From: Chionis minor
Taxonomy: Eukaryota; Chordata; Aves; Charadriiformes; Chionididae
Reading direction: 5' to 3'
DNA length: 64,000 nucleotides
Assembly: GCA_013398295.1 (NCBI GenBank)
Contig: VZSF01010138.1
Coordinates: forward strand, 1,319,564 to 1,383,563
The stretch's first letter is position 1. Each line of letters starts with the position of its first letter. Positions 1 through 10,430 of the stretch are shown one piece after another. The notes beneath the pieces are model-generated. The model worked only from the letters and a program-made list of their open reading frames with translations, did no database searches and was not told the origin of the DNA. The position numbers and the translations under genes are program-made.

Positions 1-1817
1 GGAAGGTGTGCAAAGCTGACACTGAGGAGGTGAAGAGCAGCCTCTCATAGCTAAGCCTTGGCTTAAAAATATCTTGGCTTAAATACTGAGGATTCTCCAT
101 TATTATTCAGCTGTTGCTTTGCTTTTTCCTTCTGCTGCTTTTAAGCAGTAAGAATCATAACTGTTTTTTAACATCACACCAGCTCCAGCTCTGTTACTCC
201 CGCTCATCAGGCTCTGCCTTTTGCAGATTAGAAGAGCTGAGGGACACGGACCATCTCTGATGGTCTCTATGCTCGGCACTTGTGTCATGCCTTCCCCACA
301 CAGCTGGCTGCAGCCACCTCTCCTTTGAGTGTGATAGCAACAGCAGCATGTAGTCATCTCAGTTTCCATCTTTCATAAGCAGTCCCAAATGAGAGGATGT
401 GCATGTCCTCTGGTGTCTTTCAGCTGACTTTGGAGCAGGCCCACAGTGAATTGGGACTAGCACAGTGTGGGGGAAGGAAGAGATGCTGTCTGTGATTACT
501 ATTTGAACTTGATAAGGGGGTGGGAAGGAAAAAGGAGTTCTGAGGCAGGACAGAATCGTTAATGCTTTCCACAGTTACACTTGAATTTCAGCCCCTGCTA
601 ATATTCCCAGGGAAATCACAACTCACACACATACATGCACACACAGGTTTAATTTCAGCAGTAAATGAAGTCATAATGCAAACAGAAAGCTAACAGCAGG
701 GAAGGCTATGCTTGGCCAGGTCTGCTTGTGGTACAAGTAATACATATGCACCAGTGCAAAAAACCGGCCCCAGAGAGCAGTTAAGTCTTTCTAGCAGAAA
801 CACACACTGAGAAGGCAACCGTAACTTTTAACTACAGCTTCCTACAAAAGGAAGTGCTGAGGTCTTCTTTAATATCAGAAAGGGGAAGAGATGAGGGAGG
901 GCAAAGTGGTACAGAAATCAGGTGGAGGACAGGTTAGAAACCTGTCTACTGTTAGTGACCAGAGGCACAGGGGCAAGAAAACATTTCCAGTGAAAGTGCT
1001 AGATCTACCCAATCTGGATTTTGCACATGCTTGTACCTGGGTGTTGACAATGGAGGAATTACTGCAGAGCGTTCTGGAGAGGGCTGGGTGGGGAAAGCCA
1101 CAGCGGAGGACGTCATGGCATCACCTGTGCCTCTGGCAGCTGAAGTTGAGCTGACGCCCGGGAGCTAATAACAGAAGGGAAGTGTTTCTGGATTGGCATG
1201 GTCCACCATGGGCTGCCAGGTCTTCCACTGGAGAAGCCAACAGTGTTCCTGTGCAGTACACAATAAGGCTAGGGCTGGTTTTGCCTTGTGAGCTTGACAA
1301 CTGTGTGATTAAGACACAACCCACAGTAAGCAGTCCTACAGCTGGTCTTCACTGGGTCAAAGCCTAACCTTCATCCTTGAAAGAGAAGTCGCTTCCACCT
1401 ACCCAAGGTGAGAGTTATGACCTTTCTAAATTGGCTGCAAAACGTTTCATGTAAAATTAACTCAATATGGTTTGGACTTCTTCAACAGTGGTGAAGATCT
1501 CAGGAAGAAGAGACTGAGGAGAGCTCCATATGCAGCTCACCTCTGCCTTGCTCTGGCAGGAGCATGCTCCCACCACTCTGTGGAGGGCAGTAAGAGGGCT
1601 TAGGAGAAAGGACAGTCGCTTGCCTTTCAAGCCTCAGTGACTGACATCGACCATGCAGAGTTGCTTGTCCTACTATTTCCCAGGCCAAGCTCTGCTGCTG
1701 CCACCCCAAGCACTCCCAGGAGGAGGAATGGTATTTGGGCTTCCCATCTCTGCGAGTACCCCATGGGCAATGTGCCACTGGGGTCTGTCTGGAAACCAGA
1801 AACAAGACATACAGAAT
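1..1817. other. Unique non-coding sequence
   Basis: No repeat family, RNA gene or conserved protein was recognised here. Open frames reach about 90 codons but overlap each other on both strands and have no recognisable motif, so I treat them as chance. Composition is mixed, with no CpG-rich block that would suggest a promoter. Confidence 0.55.
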
Positions 1818-1930
1818 TAGAAAAAAAAGAACAAAAAGGAAACAGGGAAATAAATGAGAGCAAGGAAAGCGGAAAGAAAAGAAGAAAGGAGACAAAGAGG
1901 AAAGAAAAGAAGAAAGGAAAGAAAAGAAAT
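1818..1930. repeat. Purine-rich low-complexity tract, first copy of a 48-bp repeat
   Basis: The plus strand is almost all A and G, built from AAAG, GAAAGG and similar units with a few C and T interruptions. Long open frames in all readings here, including a serine/phenylalanine-rich minus-strand frame, come from the composition and are not genes. Positions 1871-1918 recur at 2378-2425 with two mismatches in 48, so at least part of the tract is a true duplication. Confidence 0.8.
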
Positions 1931-2377
1931 GGTAACAGAGTAGGGGAAGGAGCTAGGAGGGGCTTTGTCTGTCCAACCCAGGAAAAGGAGAATGTGCACC
2001 AGGAGTGCACTGGATGCATTCCCTTCCCTTGCCTCCAACACTACATTTCCATGGCAGGTACCTAGCACTCAGTTTCTGGGGCCAAGGCAGGAGGGAACAA
2101 TGTGTAGCTGGAGATGTGAGGACCAGGCAGAGCATTAGGGGGCCTTAATCTGTTCAGGAGGAGCAGCAGGGCTGCGTTACTGTTTACTCAGCTGTGGTCA
2201 GTGTGCATGCAGGCACCCCCGGCGTGCCCCAGCTGGGGACAAGTAGAGTGTGGCATGGCCACCGCTTCCTTTAGCAGGTGGCCCTGTGTTGTGTAGAAAG
2301 TCTGATGACCGACTGGGCTGCAGATGTGAAAGCTGAGCTTGTTCTTTCCTGTATCCAGTGGCAAGCGTGGTGTTGCT

Positions 2378-2425
2378 GGAAAGAAAATAAGAAAGGAAAC
2401 AAAGAGGAAAGAAAAGAAGAAAGGA
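2378..2425. repeat. Second copy of the 48-bp purine repeat
   Basis: Matches 1871-1918 at 46 of 48 positions. Both copies carry the non-simple core ACAAAGAGG between A/G runs. The flanks on either side do not match, so the shared unit is limited to this block. The copies are about 507 bp apart in the same orientation. Confidence 0.75.
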
Positions 2426-2429
2426 TTCC

Positions 2430-5311
2430 CATGAGAGGTAGAAATGTGCAGACAGGGATGGTGAAGAGGGTTTGGAGGATTCGCTTTCTGCTAGGAGGCA
2501 CGGACACACTCGAACTCACAGTTGCTTAGATGAAACAGTCCTTTAGCAGCAGCAGCAGTTCAGGTGAATCCCTCCCAGAGGATTTTTTGGAACATATATA
2601 TTTTTATTTGCCAACGTGTCCTGTTCCAATCTTGCAAACAATGTTGTTATGTCAGAGTGAACTTCTGTTTGGTGTTATAGCTCTGTTATCACAAACTCTA
2701 TTATTTTTGTAAGTAAAAAACCTAAGAAAAGTATTACAGATACCACAAAATTCTGATTTCTCGAAATTGATTCTTTCCTTTGAATGTCTAATACACTACA
2801 AAAACAACAAGAACCAAATAACATCCCCCCCCACCGCCCCAGCCTCCTAAGATTTTGCTTTTTTATTCTGATCTGGTACAAGAATTATATTTACTACCTT
2901 AAATTCTTTATGACAAGAAGACTCATTGCTTATAGCCATACTCAGAGTACAGGTAACCTCTGTTCCTACCTGGAATAGTTTTAATCTAAGCCATCTTGCA
3001 GAGAGTATCAATTGACTCATGCAACAGGGCCTTCTTTAAAAATAAGGCTAAATTATGAAAATAAAGGAGATATAAAGTCAGGGTCTAAGAAAAACTCTGA
3101 GTATTAGGAAAAAGTTTACTTTTCTTCCACAGGAACCCAATACAGAAAAAATATACTACCAGGACGGGAAAGATTCAAAAAACTTCCCAATGACAAACCT
3201 TTTTACATCAAGACAGCTTTAAAATGTTCTTTTTCTTTCTTTCAACATTTATCACCCCAGTAGGAGAGTAAGCTTTCTTGTTGCAGAGAGTCTTAAGCAA
3301 ACACTGTAAATATTTGAAGACTCAAATGACCAGATTAGCAGTGATGCCATCATTAACAGCTGTGACAGGAAAGTGTCAGACTTGCAACTTTTTATGTTTT
3401 TTAATTGCCCCTGCAATTGTATTGTCAAAACATTTACCCAGGGGTGTGATTAATAATAATAGGTGACAGCTTCAATTATCCTCAAACATATTAGAAAATA
3501 TCAGCACTCAGATACCATCTTTAAAAGCGCATCTTAAGCTGCTTTTACAAGCTCACTGTGACAAGAATAAATACAGAGATAAAATTTGGAATAAAACCGC
3601 TTATTTTAATCAGGGTTTGGTGTTTTTTTTTCTTTAAGCAGCACAGAGACAAACTGTGTATGTACACATCAATACTTATCTGAGGATCACCGAACATTTT
3701 GCCTGCAGTTTTCTGGAGTTCTTTAATTCAGTCCCCTACGCAGGCATGACATTGAGAAGCAAAGTCATCTGGTGCTGTGCTAATGATATACAGCCCATCA
3801 AACTTTTTGAAGCATAAAACCTCCTAACCCCTAAATAAAATTGAGTAAAAACATGAGAGATCTTACACATCTGAGCCACAGGCTTTCCTTTGCAACCAAA
3901 TAAAAAGCAAGCTTTGTGTTTCCATAAGTTTTATTTCCTTCCATCATTTGTTTGTGTGGTGCGTGGCGATGCATTTATCTTTTTTCTGTTTTTTGTTTGC
4001 AATCAGTTTGTGGACCATCTTCCCTTCTTAAAAGAAAGAACAGTTATCCACAGCCCTAGGAAGAGGCAGATGAATTTTGCGACTGTGGGATTGGCTTAGA
4101 AAAGGATTCAGAAGACATTTGGTCTTGCTGTTTACAAATATTGTAGCACCATGCAATGCAGGACATGTAGTGCAGGCACCGATGGCCACAACATGCTTTT
4201 GAGTGCCTTCAGCTTTATACGGTGGGGCCAGAAGATAAAAAGAGAAAGGAAGAGTGCATCCAGTGTTATATCAGCTCTAGTGAACAAACAACAACTCCTG
4301 ATCTTTATCTAGATTTTTTTACCGGTTCTTTACAGTCAATGAATCTATATCTCTGCGCGTTTCCGTGAATCTAGCGTGTTTTCCTCTGAGGATTTTTAAG
4401 GCTTTAATAATGTATTATTAAAGCAAGCTTAGTATTATTTAACTTTTTTAGAACCTTGATCTCCATCAGATCATTTAAACTAAGGAACAACATACTTTTT
4501 GAAGTGATAATGACTAAGTCAGGGGAAAGAAACTCCACAGTTTTTTGGGCCCAGCAAAGTTAAAACAGTTGGTTCTCAGACATCAAGAGTGTTGCTGTGA
4601 CAGGTGTGTTGTTGGCAAGAGGAAATGCTGTGTTTGATCCATAAATGATTGAAAGAATCCCAGATCCAAGTTCTCCATCTGTGTTATTTTTAATTGGGAT
4701 GGCTCACAGGAATAGTGACCATGCAAAAGTCATGAGCTTCCCTGAAAAAAAGGCAGCTGAGATCTCCTTGCTTAAAGGGCCCTTGGGCAGAATTTTACTT
4801 AAGCACACATTTAACATTCAGTGAATGACTAGTCATGCTGACATATAGGAGATTCCCAAGATGCTGAGGGCTGGGCGACTGTGCATGTACTTTTGCCAGT
4901 TCCAGAGCTGTCTCATTAAGAATATCTCAGCAATGAATTTGAATTGATTTTATTGATTTTTTGTGGTTTTTTTGTTTTTTGTTTTTTTTTTTAAAAAAAA
5001 ACAGGTAAGGCTTCTCTGATCACAAATCAGTAAGAAATGAGTTCTAGTTATACCATCTGGAATATTCTCTTTGACCACAATGCAAAATTTTTAATGTTTG
5101 TTTGGTTATGTTCCCCCTGACCCCCCTCGATTATATGAGTCCAAGGTGCAAAGCCTCTAATGCTTCCAGAAAAAGAATTACATATGTTACATATATTGCA
5201 AATATATCTGATAACAGTTTCCTGTTGAGACAGGGTTTCCCTTTGCTCTGCCTCATTACACAAAGTCTTTAATTGCAACCTAAACAATGTCTTGTTCAGT
5301 TCAGTCCATCT
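2430..5311. other. AT-rich unique non-coding sequence
   Basis: No gene or known repeat was recognised. It contains a C run near 2826-2832, a perfect inverted repeat at 4401-4424 and a T11/A9 run at 4982-5001. That run is followed directly by CAG-GTAAGG, which resembles a splice donor, but I see no exon with an open frame and matching acceptor next to it. Confidence 0.5.
4401..4424. repeat. Perfect inverted repeat, 11-bp arms, 2-nt loop
   Basis: GCTTTAATAAT (4401-4411), spacer GT, then ATTATTAAAGC (4414-4424), its exact reverse complement. It is AT-rich and could extrude as a small cruciform or fold in RNA. No function is known. Confidence 0.8.
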
Positions 5312-5473
5312 GGAAAGAAAGAAAAGAAAGAAGGGAAAGGAAGGGAGAATGGGAGAAAGAGAGGAAGAGAGGAAGGAAAGAAGGAAGGGAGGAAGGAAGG
5401 AAGAGAAGAAGGAAAGAAGGAAGGAAGAAGGAAGAGAGGAAGGAAGGAAGGAAGGAAGGAAGGAAGGGGGGGG
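5312..5473. repeat. Polypurine (GGAA)n/(AAAG)n microsatellite
   Basis: A 162-bp tract of A and G on the plus strand, starting as GAAA/GAAAA units and resolving into GGAA repeats that end in G8. The only pyrimidine in it is a T at 5350, so 5351-5473 is 123 uninterrupted purines. Such tracts can form triplex (H-DNA), are length-polymorphic and stall polymerases. All open frames crossing it (Lys/Arg/Glu-rich on plus, Pro/Ser/Phe/Leu-rich on minus) are compositional artefacts. Confidence 0.92.
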
Positions 5474-5862
5474 TGTATGGTGGTGAGGGATCTGAAAGGA
5501 TGCTGAGCTCTAAAATACTGCATCTAACATCCTCCTGCTGCTTATTCTGCACTTTGATTATATGAACATCCTGTTCCTCTTTCTAATTCCACTAAACTGT
5601 GCGTCTCATTGATTTCCCATGGCAGCAAAATCAACACATGCCGCATGAAAGACTTATTCCCTTTTATATATTGTTTTAATTTTGGTGCCAGTCATTTTCA
5701 TTGACCATTACTTTTGTAATGCAAGGCTGAAAGAAGGAAAGCATGCAATCTTCTGGGTTGTAAATCACTTATTTATTTCCTAATCCCCTTTTATTCTGCC
5801 TCTTTTTAATTTTTTTTCTGTTAGTTTTTTTTCTTTTGCTCACTAGTGAAAGTTAGTGAGAC

Positions 5863-6290
5863 TATGAGTATGTGGATGACACCATCCCCCTCTGTTTGAA
5901 CAACACAGTTGGCACACTGCAGCAGCACTGCGGCTCACAGAGCTCGTCATGGCAAGGTCCTCCGCCTGTTCCACCAACGTACCTATGGGTGGGAAGAAAC
6001 TACCCGGCTGCAGCAGTGTAGGCAGCATGCTGAGCCCCAGTCATATAAATCCACTGGCTAAATGTTGTTACCTTGAACACATTATTTCAGGAGATGGATA
6101 TCTGAAAGATGAAAAACAGCATCAAGATGCAAAAGGTGAAAATGAACTTTTGGATATTACAGAAATTAGGGAGAAAGAATAAACACCTCTCTAGCTGAGA
6201 AGCCTGGATGAGAATCTATCAGGAAGCTGCATTATCAATCTTATTATATTAAGCATAAGTGTAAACACTGAAAAATTCATGAAGCAGAAT
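5863..6290 (+). pseudogene. Decayed non-CR1 LINE reverse transcriptase fragment
   Basis: Three blocks resembling the C-terminal half of a non-LTR reverse transcriptase occur in order on the plus strand. Block 1 (from 5866) reads EYVDDTIPLCLNN, like the catalytic x-A/V-DD motif. Block 2 (about 6063-6115, another frame) reads CCYLEHIISGDGYLKDE, like the family pattern CYLGSxISxDGxLxxE. Block 3 (about 6206-6250, a third frame) reads WMRIYQEAALSILLY, like the pattern KLxxYQAVVLxTLLY. The spacing is about 66 codons from block 1 to 2 and 48 from 2 to 3, close to the roughly 68 and 46 I remember for such elements. The frame changes between blocks and there are several stops after block 3, so it is long dead. 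It is clearly unlike the CR1 copies elsewhere in the window. The clade (RTE-like or another) is unresolved, and no endonuclease or 3' end was seen. Confidence 0.6.
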
Positions 6291-9200
6291 GAAACAGTAA
6301 AGCCTAGTTAAAACCCAGAGCTCCAGTTTGATATATGCAGCGCTGACAGGATAAAGTGAAAGGAAAGAAGGAGAAAGAACAAGGGCAGTTTTACGTGCTC
6401 TTTCTGTCATGGATATTTTAAGATGATTTGCATTCATGAAGTTCAAATGCTGGAAAGTGATCTATGCATGTTGCATAGGGCACATCTCTCTGATTCAGCC
6501 CTGGAGGTTTCTTTTCTTCCCTTCTTGGTCCCAGGGACCATTTCTTTTGGTCATACTGTTCAAAAGTAGAGCCCTGGCTAGTATCAGATGACGGCTAGAC
6601 TTACCAAAAACTGAGAGTATGAGGAGAGAGTACAGACATTAGAAGGGGGAGTCTGACTTTCACACTTGGCTGGGAACCATTTGGGAATGAGGCCATGAAA
6701 GTGGGAATGTGGCAAGTGCTAGGAATTGAACGCCTTCGCTGCAATGAAGTCTACTGGGCGCATGAAGGCATTTCAGACTCGGCTCTGAGCCCTCTGCAAA
6801 GATTAACACTATAACTGCAAAAATTCCATGCTTCGTACCTTAGTGCATGTATTCTAGCTACATAGGATGAGCATCATGCAGATATTACAAGATGAGGGCT
6901 ATTGTGATTGACGATATGTTGGCTGTACCACCAGTGGGCTGCTGAGGATGACACTGCTGCAGGTCTAGACGTGCAGGTGTGTGTGGACACATGCATGTGC
7001 AAGGTGATTCAATTCCTCTCCAGTTTCACTCAGTTCATTCGCTACTGAGATTCTATAACAAAGGCAGATAAAACATCCCACTCTCTAAGGATGTGCAGAC
7101 AATGCCAATAAAAAGGAGAGGGATCTGAGCTTTGACTCCGTAAGTACAAAGAAAGCAGGCAAATGCTCATAGGGCCTTTTAATACTGAGACTTCAAAGAA
7201 AGCCTCTGCACACAAAAAGTGGAGGGGGAAGGGAAAAGTAAAAAGAGAGAACCAACAAAAGAAGCTAAGTGTGGAAAAAGACAACTCACTGATGAAAATT
7301 TATGGAAACCCCTGTGAATAAGCCAGTTAGATATTATACCTACAGAGAAAGAGGACAAATGCAAGTTCTGTCATCGGAAGTTATTTGCACCAAAGAAGAG
7401 CCAGGTGTTTTTCTTATGAAGGAAGACACACACGAGGTAAAAGAAATAATTATTTGTACGTGTGCAAATATAGGGACAATTTCATTGGGTCTTGGGGCTG
7501 TGTTCCTTCAAAGAACCAGACCTTTTTTTCCCCTCATTTTCCATCCTCTAGTTTGGATTTCTTTTTGCTGTCTCCCTTGAGGCCCAGATGGACATGGCAT
7601 GGCAATCTGTCCCCTTTGCTTTAAGTAGAGAGAAGGAAACCTCTGTAGGACTTTTCCCTGCCTCTCCTTCTACCCCATCAGACAGATCTTTATCTACGTT
7701 GTATGACTATGGGCAGAGAGATGTCGTCCTGCCAGGGCTTTGTTTAGGCTCCTAAATATTGGAATGAAGAGAGTTAGGGAAATATTGTCCGCAGGAATCT
7801 ACTGAGTCATTCTACCCTTCTTCTCCAAATCCTCCATAAAAATGTAGTACTGGGAGCTCTTATCTTCCTAAAGCACTATGACGTTTGCTTCCTTCATCCT
7901 CCACAAGGCACTATCATCCTCATCTCTGCTGGCAAAACAGGACCTTCTATGCTCAAATCAAAATGCCTTCTTTCTCCTTTAACTGCAAGACTAGGAGGTT
8001 AGGTAGAGAAGATAGCCCTGCACACCAAGAAACACAACAGGATTTTTCTGCCTGGAGACAAAGAATAATTTTTACTTTATTATCCAGTAAAGCTGTAGTG
8101 CAAGAGTTTAGAGTCAGTATTTAAGGTGTTTAGTGGTGTGGGTGTTGTATTTTCCCTTCCAGTTAACTGAAAGGGGATTTGTGGCATATAGTTTCTAATT
8201 GTTGGATTTGAAGCTCTATGTGAGACAATCATCTTTCTCATCTATTCTAAAATGAAAATTTTGAATATATTTAATGTTTTGCCCTTGCACAGTGCAGGAG
8301 ACTCATGAGGCAGCCAATCAATCAATCAGTCTCAGAGTACCTGTTGGGTAAGGACGTTTCTTTTGATACATACAGAAATAAAGTTTGATCCAAAACCACA
8401 GGCAGCAACAGTTGAAGCCTCAAGAACACAGCAAACAACAACAAAAGCTCTAAAAACAAAGCAAAGAACAAAAACAGTGGCTAACTTCTAATGACAGCCA
8501 AATAAGTTTTAATATGTATGTATGTGTGAATAAACACAGACATACATGGACATGGACACACACACAAAGACATGCACACTTTGAATAAACTGATTTATTC
8601 CCCTTTCAGAACAACTTACCTCAAAGCCAATGTTTACAACTAGCCAAAGCTGACTAAGTCCCTGAGAAAAATCCCTTTAGTTTAAGATTGATAGTGATGC
8701 GTTTTGATCTTATGTCTTTATATGTGGCATCATAAAGAAATGGAACAATTCAGGGTGTTCACCTGACTTTTCCATCAGGAGGATTTGTACTGCATGATTA
8801 AGCCCTAAATTCATCTACATGATGAGAAGTAGCTATAATCTGTAGTGACTAAATTAGGAGCAGTTAAGCTTCATTATTTTATTAGATTAAAGAGTCAGCA
8901 ATACTGGCACCATTTTAGAAACATGAGGACTTCCACTGTACATAGGGCTCGCCTTAGGGATCTGTACTGGCTCTGAAAGTACTGTGCATATTTTCCAAGT
9001 GAGACATGAAGTCTATTTACACGTTATGACATCTTTATTTGCAACACAGCAATAAATCCACTGATTTCAAGGCTGCAAGTCTGAAATAATTGTCTCCTTA
9101 ATACAGTTGACATTTGTGGACCTTTCTCAGCTTTCATTTGGCTGATGGATAATGCCATTTTAAAGGGTTAAAAACTTAATTTAATCTCTTTTGAACTTCT

Positions 9201-10296
9201 TTCAAGTAGTAGGACTTTCTCTGCTGTTTATTTTTAGTCATTACATTGAGTATGTGGTGTACATACAGCCTCTGATGGCATTGTAGGCAGGAGCATCTCT
9301 GTTGTTCTCAGACTTTTTTCTATCCTTTAGAATTTTACACTTCATGTCAATTGTATGGGTTGTTCAATGGGACAGCCACTGACTTCATATCAAGTTCACC
9401 ATGGGAGCTTTCATTTTTACCCACATTCTTTAAAAATAGCTTATTGTCGAGAAAGCTCCCTGGTGAGAAAAATGTGCTATTTAATGGTTAATAATTGCTA
9501 CACAGTTTTCTGTCCACATTTTTACACCCTGACCTAGTCCTTGCACACTCACAGGTACGCACATTTACTCAGTGTTTTCAGACATCAGAACAAATAAATC
9601 AAAGAGAAAATTTCAGACTCCTTGATATTCACGATACACATGGGAAATGTGCTCGTCTGGGTTCAGCTAACTCTCAGGCTGCAAAAGTGAGTGAATCGAG
9701 GACTCTGTGATCCAAGCCCCATCCAGCTCTGGGGAGAGGGGACACACCCCTGAACTGCTTCAAGGAACATGAATATATTCCAATGAACTATGCTTTTTAT
9801 GAGAGATGTTCCAAATCTTATACTGTCTTCACACTGACATTTAGAAATGGGAGAACTCACCATTTTGGTCATTTTCAGGTAGGTTTTTTTTTTTTTAATT
9901 TATTTTTTTATTTTATAATCCTCTAGAATTCTTTCATTTTTGCAAACACAGATAATTTTTAACTAACCTCTCCCTAAGAAATTTCCTTCGAGTTCCAAAA
10001 TCCTCGAGAAGATGCATGTTGGGGAAATACTGCCACGCTCTGTCTCCAGGCTCAGGAGTTTTACAGTTTGCAGAGTAATATGCAGAGCAATTGATATTTG
10101 TCCCAAGTAATATGAAAAGAGTCACTGCCATCCCAGCGTCACCAACAGCAAATCAGACTGCACAATTTCAATGTTCCTGCTTACTTCTATAAAATCTTGA
10201 GCAAAAAAAAAAAGTTTTATTTGCCCCCTTGTGAGTTATTAAATGTTTTTACAGTTCCAAATTCCTCTTGTCCCTCCCTTAGAAAATATATGTAAA
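6291..10296. other. Unique non-coding sequence with short simple repeats
   Basis: No gene is supported. Small simple repeats are present: (TATG)n near 8513-8526, (AC)n near 8555-8566, (AATC)3 near 8317-8328 and a T-rich stretch near 9884-9914. Open frames stay under 95 codons and have no recognisable domain. Confidence 0.5.
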
Positions 10297-10430
10297 ATCA
10301 TAGAATCATAGATTGGGTTGGGTTGGAAGGGACCTTAAAGATCATCTAGTTCCAACCCCCCTGCCATGGGTAGGGATGACTCCCACTAGTCTTGGTTGCT
10401 CAGATCCCCATCCGAGCTGGCTTTGAAAAG
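10297..10430 (-). mobile_element. CR1 LINE 3'-end fragment
   Basis: Begins with ATCATAGAATCATAGATTGGG, the reverse complement of the CR1 3' terminal repeats. The usual 3'-UTR sequence follows (GGAAGGGACCTTAAAGATCAT, CCAACCCCCCTGCCATGGG) and fades near 10430 after CCATCCGAGCTGGCTTTGAA. Only the 3' UTR and perhaps the last few ORF2 codons remain. It has decayed more than the copy at 32947. Severe 5' truncation is normal for CR1. Confidence 0.93.

Noticed and set aside
1500..2068. Open frames of 131-142 codons on both strands
   Set aside because: They lie across the purine-rich tract and give low-complexity Lys/Glu or Phe/Ser/Leu products; composition explains them.
5000..5012. Splice-donor-like CAG-GTAAGG after a T/A run
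   Set aside because: No adjacent exon with an open frame or conserved content; such matches are frequent by chance.
5273..5565. Several overlapping Lys/Arg/Glu-rich or Pro/Ser-rich frames
   Set aside because: They are translations of the (GGAA)n tract in different frames.
8513..8566. TATG and AC repeats as a long hairpin
   Set aside because: The two sides pair only imperfectly and both are ordinary simple repeats.
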